From [Flexibacter] sp. ATCC 35103 (lineage in GTDB: Bacteria > Bacteroidota > Bacteroidia > Flavobacteriales > Flavobacteriaceae), in NCBI RefSeq assembly GCF_001975985.1, contig NZ_MTQF01000003.1:433426-487422 (forward strand): DNA of 53,997 bases. Reading direction: 5' to 3'. Below are positions 31,969 to 40,956 of the stretch, piece by piece (the stretch's first letter is position 1; every line of letters starts with the position of its first letter). The notes under the pieces are model-generated. The model saw only the letters and a program-made list of their open reading frames with translations. It ran no database searches and had not been told where the DNA came from. A program made the position numbers and the translations under genes.

Positions 31969-33507
31969 ATGAGATGCAGATACTTCCTGATATTGCTTTT
32001 TCTTCAAATAGGGTTTTCTCAAAACAAAATCAACCTTTTTTCAGAGATCAATTATAGTTCGATTCCTTCGGTTTCGTTAAGCGATTATAAGTCGGTTCAG
32101 GAACGCGATAAAAAGTTTCAGAATCCTAATATCGCTTTAGGAATTGGTATTTCGGGCGGAGGTTCGAGAGCGCAATTTTTTAGTATGGGCGTGCTTTTGG
32201 GATTAGAAGAAATTCAGGAAGACAATTCGCAGCGTAATTTCCTGAACGAGATCGATTATTTCTCAACTGTTTCCGGAGGTTGTTTTTCGGCGGGTTATTA
32301 TTTAACGATTCTTAAAAATAAATTGTTTCAGGATAATTGTTCCTTCAACGAATTTTACTTTTCTAAAGCCGATGCTTATAAGGATTACGTCGATAAATCG
32401 GCCAATATTTTGTCTCTTTTAAATAATAGCCGAAACGAAAAAGGTGATAAAATATCGATGACGCAACGTATAGATTCAGATATTTTGCAATACGACGCCC
32501 TGAATCCCGATAATACCAATAAGTTTGGGACTCAAATGATGATGTCGGATTTTTTTATTCCCAAAAACAGCAAGTCAGTTCCGTCTTTACCCATGTTTGT
32601 AGCAAACGGAACAGCTTTTAATAATGGCGAACGCATTCCGTTTATGCCTCATATTATTCGTGGATTAAATCTCAATTCGTCTTTGGCACCCAATAAAGCG
32701 CCAATTGCATTAAACGAAAATGAGGTTAATGATGGTTACAACTTTCCGCTTACGTATGCTATAACGGCAAGTTCTGCTTTTCCGGGAGTTTTGCCTAAAG
32801 TGAAATTTGGCGTAAAAAATCAGGACAAAATATTGTGTATTGTCGATGGCGGCGCATCAGATAATATGGGTTACAGAACTTTGGTCGAATTGCTTTATAA
32901 CGATACAAAAGTGAGTGATAAAAATAAAAAAGCACTTTTTATCGATTGTCTGGGGCAAGGAAAAAAAACTCCTTATATAAACGATGCAAAAATCAGGTTG
33001 ATTTCGTTGTTTGAAACGGCTTCATTATACACCGTTCAAACTCGATACATGACTTTTGATAAAGATGTCGAGAATACTTTTGAGCGTTACAAAATACCAG
33101 TCTCAAATTATCAGATCATTGGTTTTACCACAATTAGGGATTATTTGATAAAGATGGAAAAAAATTATCCTTATGAAGATTTGGTGTTTGAGTTAAAAAA
33201 CACCAATGATGAATCGAGTAGTTGGGCAAAATTATTTGGCAATTTTAAGCAAGAACTTATCATGAAATTTGGCGAAGATTCGTTTAAAAAAGATAAAGAT
33301 GGCGAAGTAATTATTGCGACTTTAGATAAGGAAAAATTTAAAGATTTATCTGCCAGACAGGTTTTGATGTTATATGAATATGCCTCGCATGTAGAAACCA
33401 AACTAAGAATCACTCCTCAAGAAAGAGAAATTTTATTACTTTCAGGTCGTTTTGCAGTGTATTTAAAAACCAATGAATTAAGAGAATTGTTGGTTGAACA
33501 TAAGTAA
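31969..33507 (+). CDS. patatin-like phospholipase, exported
   Basis: A 512-aa lipid acyl hydrolase. The signal peptide M-R-C-R-Y-F-L-I-L-L-F-L-Q-I-G-F-S-Q targets it to the envelope. The oxyanion loop is GISGGGSRAQF (61-71), the nucleophile Ser102 lies in TVSGGCFS, and the catalytic Asp293 in IVDGGASDN, so the Ser-Asp dyad is complete. The nucleophile elbow is the V-S-G-G form rather than G-x-S-x-G, as in many Bacteroidota members. It overlaps or abuts the following T9SS-sorted TPR gene, suggesting a joint envelope role. Substrate is probably a phospholipid or other acyl ester. Confidence 0.88.
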   Translation: MRCRYFLILLFLQIGFSQNKINLFSEINYSSIPSVSLSDYKSVQERDKKFQNPNIALGIGISGGGSRAQFFSMGVLLGLEEIQEDNSQRNFLNEIDYFSTVSGGCFSAGYYLTILKNKLFQDNCSFNEFYFSKADAYKDYVDKSANILSLLNNSRNEKGDKISMTQRIDSDILQYDALNPDNTNKFGTQMMMSDFFIPKNSKSVPSLPMFVANGTAFNNGERIPFMPHIIRGLNLNSSLAPNKAPIALNENEVNDGYNFPLTYAITASSAFPGVLPKVKFGVKNQDKILCIVDGGASDNMGYRTLVELLYNDTKVSDKNKKALFIDCLGQGKKTPYINDAKIRLISLFETASLYTVQTRYMTFDKDVENTFERYKIPVSNYQIIGFTTIRDYLIKMEKNYPYEDLVFELKNTNDESSSWAKLFGNFKQELIMKFGEDSFKKDKDGEVIIATLDKEKFKDLSARQVLMLYEYASHVETKLRITPQEREILLLSGRFAVYLKTNELRELLVEHK

Positions 33508-33547
33508 TTTTGTCCGAAATTTGAATTCGTATTTAATCCTTACTGTT

Positions 33548-34966
33548 TTGACTCAACCACTTTTCGCTTGTAAAAAGATATTTTTCGCTGTATTGTTTTT
33601 CCCTGTTTTATTATTTTCTCAGGAAAAAAGCGCTGAAAAAAAGGAGGATGTTTCCCGCTATTTTTATAATAATCATGCCGTTTCTGTAGAAATCTGGTAT
33701 GGACCTGATAAAAAACCCGACAGTACCAAAACCTATTATCCAAACGGAAAGCTAAACGAGATTTTTTATTATGATGATAAAGGTTTTAAGGATTCAAATG
33801 CTTTTCAGTACAATAAACAAGGCGAAAAACTGGTTACCTGGAATTATTCGCACGGGAAATTAGTCAGCAGAACCGATCATAAATTACCGTTTGGTAAAGA
33901 CAGGGAAGAATCGGTTAAAAAAGCACTTCAATTATTGACGGATATTAATACAAAAACCAATTACAATCCGGTTAAAGTAAACGATCTCTACAATCGCGGT
34001 GTTTTAAGTATTAGTTTGGGAAATACAACATTGGCACTCGAAGATTTAAAAAAAGTTGAATATTCGATAGATAAAGATCCTAAAAATAAAGCACTTTCAG
34101 ATTCTTTGGCAGAAAAGAAAGATGTATTTAGAAGCAAGCTTTACGACAGATTAGCGAGTATTTATGCATCGCTGGATATGGATAGTTTTGCTTTTAATTA
34201 TTATTTCAAAGCCATAAAAAATGCTCCTGAAGATCTGCATATTTTATACAATTTTGCGGCTCTTTTGCAAGATCGAAAAGCGTATGATTTGGCAAGTTAT
34301 TATTTAGAAAAAATCATAACCCAAAAACCTGAAATGGCCGATGCGAGATGGGCGCTTGCCCAATTGTATAGTGATACTGGCGAATATCAAAAAGCGATGG
34401 ATAATATTATGATGGCTTTTAAATATGAAAAAGCCATCACAGAACGTAATGCATTTTCAGGAGGCAGAAATCTAAAAACTACCCGAGGTTTACTTTATCA
34501 TAAGTTAGGAGAATCAGATAAAGGAATTGCTGATTTGAAAGACGCATTGAAACTGGATAAAAACAATTCGTATGCGATGAAAAATCTGGGAATTATTTAT
34601 CTAGATCAGCACAAATATAAAAAAGCGTGCAAATTGTTTCAAAGTGCCAACGAACTTAAGTATTCTTTGGTTTATGATGAAACAGATTTATCATCATTAT
34701 TAGAAAATGCCTGTAATAATGTTCAGCCCAAAGTTGAAGATCTTAAAAAGCCTTCAGTTTCTTCTAATCCTGTTTCTACAATTGTTTCGATTGAGAATTT
34801 TGATCTTAATTTTGATTATGAGTTTTTTAGTTTCGAATCGGTTTCTGTTCTAAAAGGAAAAAGCACCGATGGAAAAATCGATGTTTCGACATTATCACCT
34901 GGTTTTTATCTACTAAAAGTTGTTGCAGGAAATTCAACAGAAATTTTTAAAGTAATAAAAGAATAG
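33548..34966 (+). CDS. TPR protein with T9SS type A C-terminal sorting domain, non-ATG start
   Basis: An exported protein of about 472 aa. The signal peptide C-K-K-I-F-F-A-V-L-F-F-P-V-L-L-F-S-Q is clear, but no ATG precedes it in frame. TTG codons at 33494 (inside the patatin gene), 33521 and 33548 are the candidates, and 33548 gives the most normal signal. A MORN-like N-terminal segment (Y-Y-P-N-G-K-L-N-E-I-F-Y-Y-D-D) precedes about six TPR units (residues 150-390). The last 60 residues (I-D-V-S-T-L-S-P-G-F-Y-L-L-K-V) match the T9SS type A sorting signal. It is probably a cell-surface scaffold co-expressed with the lipase. The stop codon is the first base pair of a REP-like unit. Confidence 0.8.
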   Translation: MTQPLFACKKIFFAVLFFPVLLFSQEKSAEKKEDVSRYFYNNHAVSVEIWYGPDKKPDSTKTYYPNGKLNEIFYYDDKGFKDSNAFQYNKQGEKLVTWNYSHGKLVSRTDHKLPFGKDREESVKKALQLLTDINTKTNYNPVKVNDLYNRGVLSISLGNTTLALEDLKKVEYSIDKDPKNKALSDSLAEKKDVFRSKLYDRLASIYASLDMDSFAFNYYFKAIKNAPEDLHILYNFAALLQDRKAYDLASYYLEKIITQKPEMADARWALAQLYSDTGEYQKAMDNIMMAFKYEKAITERNAFSGGRNLKTTRGLLYHKLGESDKGIADLKDALKLDKNNSYAMKNLGIIYLDQHKYKKACKLFQSANELKYSLVYDETDLSSLLENACNNVQPKVEDLKKPSVSSNPVSTIVSIENFDLNFDYEFFSFESVSVLKGKSTDGKIDVSTLSPGFYLLKVVAGNSTEIFKVIKE

Positions 34967-35122
34967 CTCCAGAGGAGCGTCATATTTATAGAATTGTATT
35001 TGGTTTTGTGTTCAAGCTCCATCGGAGCGACATATTAATGCGCCAAGGATTTCACCCCGCTGGGGCTCTGGATTCGTTTGGATTTTTTATTTGCTACAAA
35101 TATGTTACCCCGCTGGGGTTTT
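34965..35122. repeat. REP-like palindromic repeats, cluster 1
   Basis: Direct units at 34965-34993 (AGCTCCAGAGGAGCGTCATA...) and 35014-35040; inverted units at 35053-35067 and 35102-35122. The consensus is a short G+C-rich palindrome followed by CGACATATTTATAGAA. The first unit begins within the TAG stop codon of the TPR gene. There is no other content in the 215-bp gap. Confidence 0.88.
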
Positions 35123-35181
35123 GTTGGACCGAAAATAAAAAAATATTGGTTTAATCGCCTTTCATCGTGAAATGACGATAA

Positions 35182-35790
35182 CTACTCCGGAATCACTTGT
35201 TCTATTAATTCTAATCTTTTTACAATAGAATTTTTAGCCAATATAGTTCCCGGCGATAAAACGGCATTTGCTCCAACTCTGGAATTATCTCCAACCAAAG
35301 AACCAAATTTATCCGAGTTTGTTTCGATAACCTTATTATCATAAAGCACGGATATTTTTTTATTCGCTCTTTCGTTGTAATGATTTGCGGCAATCGAACC
35401 CGCTTCAAAATTGATGTTTCTGCCAATGATACTATTTCCGATATAATTAAAATGGGCAATCGCAGTGCCTGAACAAATAATGCTGTTTTTTACTTCGCAA
35501 CCCGGACCAATTTTTACCGATTTGTCTAGATAAACACCTTCTCTAAAATAAGCATTTGCCCCAATGTAGCAGTTCTCGCTAATAATGGCCGGTTTTTTTA
35601 TCGTAACATTATTTTCGATCGTGGCCGATTTATGAATGGCGATATTGTCCTGAATGATGTAATCGTCACCCAGATTGAGGATCATTTTTTCGATTATATT
35701 TTTAAGGTCATTCGTAATATTCCATGGTTCTGAAGTAGAAAGATCGCTGAAAGTCTTAGAGAAATCTTCGATAAAATGGTCGATAAGCAT
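35182..35790 (-). CDS. left-handed beta-helix (hexapeptide-repeat) protein
   Basis: A 202-aa cytoplasmic protein of the LbH/hexapeptide acyltransferase superfamily. Repeated [LIV]-G-x-x-x-x hexads run from about residue 50 to 190 (I-H-K-S-A-T-I, N-N-V-T-I, N-C-Y-I-G-A-N-A-Y, K-I-G-P-G-C-E-V, and later V-G-D-N-S-R-V-G-A-N-A-V-L-S-P-G). It resembles the C-terminal half of GlmU-type uridylyltransferases without the nucleotidyltransferase domain. Its substrate is unknown; an acetylation role on a sugar nucleotide is plausible. It is bracketed by REP-like clusters 1 and 2. Confidence 0.82.
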   Translation of the reverse strand: MLIDHFIEDFSKTFSDLSTSEPWNITNDLKNIIEKMILNLGDDYIIQDNIAIHKSATIENNVTIKKPAIISENCYIGANAYFREGVYLDKSVKIGPGCEVKNSIICSGTAIAHFNYIGNSIIGRNINFEAGSIAANHYNERANKKISVLYDNKVIETNSDKFGSLVGDNSRVGANAVLSPGTILAKNSIVKRLELIEQVIPE

Positions 35791-36143
35791 GATGGTATTT
35801 TTAATTGCAATTTAATGATTTTTTATTTTGAAGATGTGAAGTTTCCCAAAGCTTCACCAAGGAATATTAATAACAAAGCTCCAGAGGAGCGTCATATTTA
35901 TAGAAAAAATGTATTGAGTTTGTGTTTAAGCTCCAGAGGAGCGACATATTAATGCGCTAAGAATTTCACCCCGCCGGGTTTAATTTTATTAAAAAATCTT
36001 TACACATCTCCGTGTATTCTTCGTGCATCTCTGCGTAATAACGCGCGAAATAACTTTAGAATCAACTTTGTCGTGATCTTATAAAACATTTCCTTAAATT
36101 TGCTTCCATTATAAAAAAATACAATAGTTATAAAAATCAAGCT
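35791..36143. repeat. 353-bp gap holding REP-like cluster 2 and the serS promoter region
   Basis: Direct units at 35876-35905 and 35928-35956 and an inverted unit at 35967-35980 reproduce the order and spacing of cluster 1 (second unit 50-52 bp after the first, inverted unit 38 bp after the second). The remainder (36000-36143) holds degenerate repeat words and the serS upstream region. Confidence 0.85.
36067..36102 (+). promoter_or_regulatory. Candidate promoter of serS
   Basis: TTTG at 36067-36070 and a perfect TAAATTTG (TAnnTTTG) at 36095-36102, 24 nt apart, slightly longer than the usual 17-23. The ATG follows 42 bp downstream. Confidence 0.45.
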
Positions 36144-37415
36144 ATGTTACAAATCGCATTTATTAGAGAAAATCAAGAGAAAGTAATCAAGGCTTTAGCA
36201 AAACGAAATATCGATGCTAAAAGCGTTGTTGAAGAAGTCGTGCAATTAGACGAAAACCGTCGTGCTACACAAGTAGAATTAGACAACACTTTATCTGAAT
36301 CTAATAAATTGTCCAAAGATATTGGAGAATTAATGAAAGCGGGAGAGAAGTCTAAAGCGGCAATCTTAAAAGAAAAAACGGTTTCATTAAAAGAAAAAAG
36401 TAAAGAACTAGGTGAAAAAGCAGAAGCTTTGGCAACCGAATTGACTGATAAATTATATACATTACCAAATCTTCCGGCTGATATTGTTCCTGAAGGAAAA
36501 ACTCCGGATGACAATTTGAATGTTTTTGAAGAAGGTGATATTCCGGTTCTTCATGAAGGTGCACAACCTCACTGGGAATTGGTAAAAAAGTACGATATCA
36601 TCGATTTTGAATTGGGTGTGAAAATTGCCGGTGCAGGATTTCCAGTTTATAAAGGAAAAGGGGCTCGTTTGCAACGTGCTTTGATCAATTACTTTTTAGA
36701 TAAAAATACTGCTGCAGGATATAATGAAGTTCAGGTGCCACATTTGGTAAACGAAGCTTCAGGTTACGGAACAGGACAATTACCGGACAAAGAAGGACAA
36801 ATGTATCACTCAACAATTGATGATTTATATTTGATTCCAACGGCTGAGGTTCCTGTTACGAATTTATTCCGCGATGTTCTTTTAACTGAAGCTGAATTAC
36901 CGGTTTTATATACGGCTTATACGCCATGTTTCCGTCGTGAAGCAGGTTCTTACGGAGCACACGTACGCGGATTAAACCGTTTACACCAATTTGATAAAGT
37001 AGAAATCGTGCGTGTTGAACACCCTGATAAGTCTTATGAAGCACTTGACGGAATGGTAGAACATGTAAAAGATATTTTGAAAGAATTGAAATTACCTTAC
37101 CGCGTTTTACGTTTATGTGGTGGCGATATGGGTTTCACATCGGCTTTAACGTATGATTTTGAAGTATTTTCTACAGCGCAGGATCGTTGGTTAGAGATTA
37201 GTTCAGTTTCTAACTTCGAAACTTTTCAGGCAAATCGTTTGAAATTGCGTTTTAAAGACAAAGACGGAAAAAACCAATTGGCACACACGCTTAATGGAAG
37301 TTCATTGGCATTGCCAAGAGTTTTGGCAGGAATATTAGAAAATTACCAAACTCCGGAAGGAATCGTAATTCCAGAAGTTTTACGTCCGTACTGCGGATTT
37401 GATATTATAAATTAA
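36144..37415 (+). CDS. serS: serine--tRNA ligase
   Basis: A 423-aa class II aminoacyl-tRNA synthetase charging tRNA-Ser, dimeric and cytoplasmic. The N-terminal long antiparallel coiled coil that holds the tRNA variable arm spans about residues 1-105 (start MLQIAFIRENQEKVIKALAK). Class II motifs follow: the P-T-A-E-V-P-V-T-N-L serine-binding stretch near residue 233, motif 2 (F-R-R-E-A-G-S-Y-G) near 264, and motif 3 (N-G-S-S-L-A-L-P-R) near 391. Length is normal. It has its own promoter region and is followed by the CAGT-type repeat block. Confidence 0.97.
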   Translation: MLQIAFIRENQEKVIKALAKRNIDAKSVVEEVVQLDENRRATQVELDNTLSESNKLSKDIGELMKAGEKSKAAILKEKTVSLKEKSKELGEKAEALATELTDKLYTLPNLPADIVPEGKTPDDNLNVFEEGDIPVLHEGAQPHWELVKKYDIIDFELGVKIAGAGFPVYKGKGARLQRALINYFLDKNTAAGYNEVQVPHLVNEASGYGTGQLPDKEGQMYHSTIDDLYLIPTAEVPVTNLFRDVLLTEAELPVLYTAYTPCFRREAGSYGAHVRGLNRLHQFDKVEIVRVEHPDKSYEALDGMVEHVKDILKELKLPYRVLRLCGGDMGFTSALTYDFEVFSTAQDRWLEISSVSNFETFQANRLKLRFKDKDGKNQLAHTLNGSSLALPRVLAGILENYQTPEGIVIPEVLRPYCGFDIIN

Positions 37416-37429
37416 GAATAAAATAAAGT

Positions 37430-37545
37430 TTACAGTCGCAATATTCAGTTAGCGGTCGCAGTTTTCAGTTTCAGGTTACACATTTTAGTGCGACTGAAAA
37501 CTGCAACTGAAACCGAGACTAAAGATTGCGACTGAATACTTTTAA
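37430..37545. repeat. Degenerate CAGTTTTCAGT repeat block upstream of lgt
   Basis: Words of the type CAGTCGCAGTTTTCAGT on the left half are complementary to GACTGAAAACTGCAACTGAA-type words on the right half, so the block can form a long imperfect hairpin. A related block lies after lgt at 38386-38530. Confidence 0.8.
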
Positions 37546-37557
37546 AAAGTACCATAT

Positions 37558-38382
37558 ATGAACGGAATTTTAAACTGGAATGTAGATCCTGTTATATTTA
37601 TGATAACAGATAGTTTTCCTTTAAAATATTATGGAGCTCTTTTTGCCACCGGACTTTTACTAGGGTATTATATTGTAAGAAGTATTTATAAAAAAGAACA
37701 TCTTTCGCTGGATAATCTGGACAGTTTACTGGTATATGTAATCGTAGGGACAATTTTAGGTGCACGATTGGGACATTGTTTTTTTTATGAACCAGCTTAT
37801 TTTTTGCAACATCCAATAGAAATTTTATTACCAATTCAAAAAGTAGCGGGAGTTTATAAATTTGTTGGTTATCAGGGTTTAGCCAGTCACGGAGGATCAA
37901 TTGGGGTTTTGATCGCAATGATTTTATATTGCCGAAAATACAAGGTTAAATTTTTATGGATTTTAGATAAAATGGCGATTGGAGTTCCGGTTACAGGAGC
38001 TTTTATCAGGTTTGGAAATTTTATGAATTCTGAAATCTACGGAAAACCAACAAACGGAAATTGGGGCGTTGTTTTCGAAAGAGACGATATGATCCCAAGG
38101 CATCCAACGCAATTGTACGAAGCATTTGCTTATTTATTGATTTTCGGAATTGTTCTTTATCTTTATAGATCAAAGAATATTAGAAAATCTGACGGATTAA
38201 TTTTTGGATATTTCCTAACTTTAATGTTTGTAGCGCGATTTATAATAGAATTTTTTAAAGAAAATCAGGAAAGCTTCGAGAATAATATGATCATTAATAT
38301 GGGACAAATACTTAGTATTCCGTTTATATTAATTGGCATAGCTTTGATAATCTGGAAATCTAAGAAGAGCGTTGAGGTTTAG
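37558..38382 (+). CDS. lgt: prolipoprotein diacylglyceryl transferase
   Basis: A 274-aa inner-membrane enzyme that transfers diacylglycerol from phosphatidylglycerol to the lipobox cysteine of prolipoproteins, the first step of lipoprotein maturation. The signature R-F-G-N-F-M-N-S-E-I-Y-G lies near residue 152. H-G-G-S-I-G and R-H-P-T-Q-L-Y-E are the other conserved motifs. Seven membrane helices fit the family topology. Its substrates in this window include the lipoproteins at 26147, 44139 and 52755. It is flanked on both sides by CAGT-type repeat blocks. Confidence 0.96.
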   Translation: MNGILNWNVDPVIFMITDSFPLKYYGALFATGLLLGYYIVRSIYKKEHLSLDNLDSLLVYVIVGTILGARLGHCFFYEPAYFLQHPIEILLPIQKVAGVYKFVGYQGLASHGGSIGVLIAMILYCRKYKVKFLWILDKMAIGVPVTGAFIRFGNFMNSEIYGKPTNGNWGVVFERDDMIPRHPTQLYEAFAYLLIFGIVLYLYRSKNIRKSDGLIFGYFLTLMFVARFIIEFFKENQESFENNMIINMGQILSIPFILIGIALIIWKSKKSVEV

Positions 38383-38385
38383 TTT

Positions 38386-38530
38386 ACAGGCGCAGTTTTC
38401 AGTTTTCAGTCACAGTCGCAGTTTACAGTGAATTGCGCTGAATACCGAGACTGAATACCGAGACTGAAAACTGAGACTGAATACTGAAAACTGCGACTGA
38501 AAAAGACTGAATACTGAAAAAGACTGAAAA
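38386..38530. repeat. Degenerate CAGTTTTCAGT repeat block downstream of lgt
   Basis: About 145 bp of GACTGAATACTGAAAACTG-like units, at first as the reverse-complement words (GCAGTTTTCAGTTTTCAG) and then repeated in the forward sense. It can form a long hairpin and runs to the ATG of the next gene. Confidence 0.8.
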
Positions 38531-38531
38531 T

Positions 38532-40313
38532 ATGAAAAACATCTTTATTTACATCGTTTTATTATGGTCTACTTTTGCGTTAGCACAAAATGAGCAACTG
38601 GCTCAATATTACTTTGATAAAGGTGATTTCGAGAAAGCAAAAATCAGTTACGAAGAGCTTTTAAAAGCTTCGCCATCCAATACTCAGTATTTTTTAAGAA
38701 CTGTAGATTGTTATCAGCAATTGCAGCAATTTGATCTGGCTCAAAAAATCATTCAGGAGCGCTACAACAGATACAAACAAGGTGTTTTTTTAGTAGAATT
38801 AGGATATAACTTTCAATTACAAAAAAACGAGGCTAAAGCCAAAAATTACTACGAACAGGCAATAGAAAAAATTAAAGCAAGTCCGAATGATGTTTACGGA
38901 ATTGGAAATTCTTTTGAGAAAAAAGTATTGCTTGAATATGCTTTAAAATCTTATCAAATGGCAATGCAGGTTCAGCCCAATTATAATTTCAATTTCCAGA
39001 TCGGGATGTTGTACGGACAATTGGGTAAAACAGATCAGATGATCGATCTTTTATTGACAGAATCATACAACAATCAACAGAATGCTAATTTAATACAGAC
39101 ACAATTATCGCGTTTCATGAATGGTGAAACAGATAATACCGCTTTTAAAGATGCAATGCGTAAAGCTTTAATCCTGAGAACCCAAAAAGATCAGGACGTT
39201 TTCTGGAACCATTATTTAAGTTGGTTTTATGTACAGCAAAAAGAATTCGGGAAAGCCTTTATTCAGGAAAAAGCCATTTACAAACGTGATCCTGAATCGC
39301 TTTCGAGTATTGTCAATTTAAGTCAGTTTGCTTTAAACGAAGACGATACAGATACTGCTGCAGAAATTCTGAATTTTATACTTCAAAACACTAAAGATTT
39401 AGATTTATTGGTACAGACCAATTCGTATTTAATGCAGATTAAAATCGATAAAGCGCAGGAAAAAGATTATCCCGCCATTAATACTGAGTTACAACAATTG
39501 CTTACAACCTATGATATAACTCCTTTTACCTTATCTTTGCAAATAATTCAGGCGCATTTCCTGGCTTTTAATCTCAAAAAGACTGAAGAAGGGAAAGCAA
39601 TCGTTAAAAAAGCATTGGATTTAAACTTGAATGATTATCAAAAAGCAGATGCGAAGATGGAGTTGGCAGACATCTTGCTTTTAGAAGAAAAATTCAATCA
39701 GGCGTTGATTTATTATTCTCAGATTCAATTGGATTTAAAGAATGATGTCATGGCGCATGAAGCAAGTTTAAAGGCGGCGAAAACTAGTTATTATAAAGGT
39801 GATTTCGAATGGGCTTTAAAACAGTTTAAAGAGTTAAAAGCGGCAAACACGCAATTGATTGCAAATGATGCTCTTGAATATTTTTTATTGATAAATGATA
39901 ATACGGTTGCAGATTCGACACAAACGGCATTAAAACAGTTTGCAAAAGGTGATTTTTTAATCTATCAAAATAAGAAACCAGAAGCAATTGCTCAGTTTCA
40001 GAGTATTCTTAAAACCTTTAAAGGGCAGGAAATAGAAGCTGTAACATTGTTGCGTTTGGGTAAAATATATGAAAGTCAAAAAGATTTTAATTCGGCTTTA
40101 AGCCAATATCAACAAATCATAGACAATCATAGTGACGGAATTTATGTAGATGAAGCGCTGTTTTTTTCGGCAGAAATTTACAACGACGAATTCAAAGATA
40201 TAGAAAAGGCAAAACCTTTATATGAGAAGGTAATTTTTAACCATCAGGATAGTATTTACTTTGTTGATGCCAGAAAAAAATACCGAGAGCTGAGAGGAGA
40301 CAAGAATTTATAA
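38532..40313 (+). CDS. secreted tetratricopeptide-repeat protein
   Basis: A 593-aa exported protein, signal peptide M-K-N-I-F-I-Y-I-V-L-L-W-S-T-F-A-L-A-Q. TPR-like helical pairs run throughout, clearest at residues 25-60 (A-Q-Y-Y-F-D-K-G-D-F-E-K-A-K-I-S-Y-E-E) and in the last 150 residues (Y-K-G-D-F-E-W-A-L, K-I-Y-E-S-Q-K-D-F-N-S-A-L-S-Q-Y). No catalytic motif or lipobox is seen. Periplasmic TPR proteins act as protein-protein scaffolds; the partner is unknown. It follows lgt after the repeat block. Confidence 0.87.
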   Translation: MKNIFIYIVLLWSTFALAQNEQLAQYYFDKGDFEKAKISYEELLKASPSNTQYFLRTVDCYQQLQQFDLAQKIIQERYNRYKQGVFLVELGYNFQLQKNEAKAKNYYEQAIEKIKASPNDVYGIGNSFEKKVLLEYALKSYQMAMQVQPNYNFNFQIGMLYGQLGKTDQMIDLLLTESYNNQQNANLIQTQLSRFMNGETDNTAFKDAMRKALILRTQKDQDVFWNHYLSWFYVQQKEFGKAFIQEKAIYKRDPESLSSIVNLSQFALNEDDTDTAAEILNFILQNTKDLDLLVQTNSYLMQIKIDKAQEKDYPAINTELQQLLTTYDITPFTLSLQIIQAHFLAFNLKKTEEGKAIVKKALDLNLNDYQKADAKMELADILLLEEKFNQALIYYSQIQLDLKNDVMAHEASLKAAKTSYYKGDFEWALKQFKELKAANTQLIANDALEYFLLINDNTVADSTQTALKQFAKGDFLIYQNKKPEAIAQFQSILKTFKGQEIEAVTLLRLGKIYESQKDFNSALSQYQQIIDNHSDGIYVDEALFFSAEIYNDEFKDIEKAKPLYEKVIFNHQDSIYFVDARKKYRELRGDKNL

Positions 40314-40456
40314 GTTGGTTTAATTGGTTATTCGTTTAACCGATTAACCGAAAAACGATTAAAAAAGAATTAGTAATATGATGATTGCATAAGATTTCAA
40401 GAACTAAAAATAAACTTAGTCTCTTAGAAGCTTAGAATCTCAGAACCTTTAAAGAA

Positions 40457-40768
40457 ATGATTATTTACAACGTCACCACAAATATACACGAAAGCGTTCA
40501 TGACCAATGGTTAAAATGGATGCAGGAAAAACACATACCGGAAATTCTGGCTACCAATAAATTTTCTTCGGCAAGAATCGTAAGGGTTTTGATTGAAGAA
40601 GAAATGGGTGGAATCACTTATTCGGTTCAGTATGTTACGGATAGCAAAGAAACTTTAGACCAATATTATATTGAAGATGAACCAAAATTTCATCAGGAAG
40701 CTTTGGGATTATTTGCAGATAAAATGCTTTCTTTCAGAACAGAGTTGGAAGTGATTTCGGAACATTAA
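40457..40768 (+). CDS. DUF4286 family protein
   Basis: A 103-aa cytoplasmic protein. It begins M-I-I-Y-N-V-T-T-N-I-H-E-S-V-H-D-Q-W-L-K-W-M and contains H-I-P-E-I-L and a T-Y-S-V-Q-Y strand, as in the DUF4286 family. The family is ferredoxin-like in appearance and has no known role. In this group it commonly lies next to rsmA, as here (188 bp upstream). Confidence 0.88.
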   Translation: MIIYNVTTNIHESVHDQWLKWMQEKHIPEILATNKFSSARIVRVLIEEEMGGITYSVQYVTDSKETLDQYYIEDEPKFHQEALGLFADKMLSFRTELEVISEH

Positions 40769-40956
40769 GATTGCCCGCTGATTTTACGGATTAAACGGAT
40801 TTTCGCAGATTATTAGATTTTAAAATTTGTGATAATTTTTGTAATTCGTGGCAAAACATAAAAATAAATAAAACTTTGCGTCTTAGTGCCTTTGTGGCTA
40901 AATTGATAAGAAAGAAAAGTTTAGTGTCTTTGTAAAAAGGCAAAACAATAAAGAAA

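Noticed and set aside
33494..33600. Frameshift joining the patatin and TPR genes into one protein
   Set aside because: The patatin dyad and length are complete, and the TPR protein has its own signal peptide, so two separate proteins are more likely.
37430..38530. CRISPR array around lgt
   Set aside because: The repeats are degenerate, without constant length or unique spacers, and no cas genes are present.
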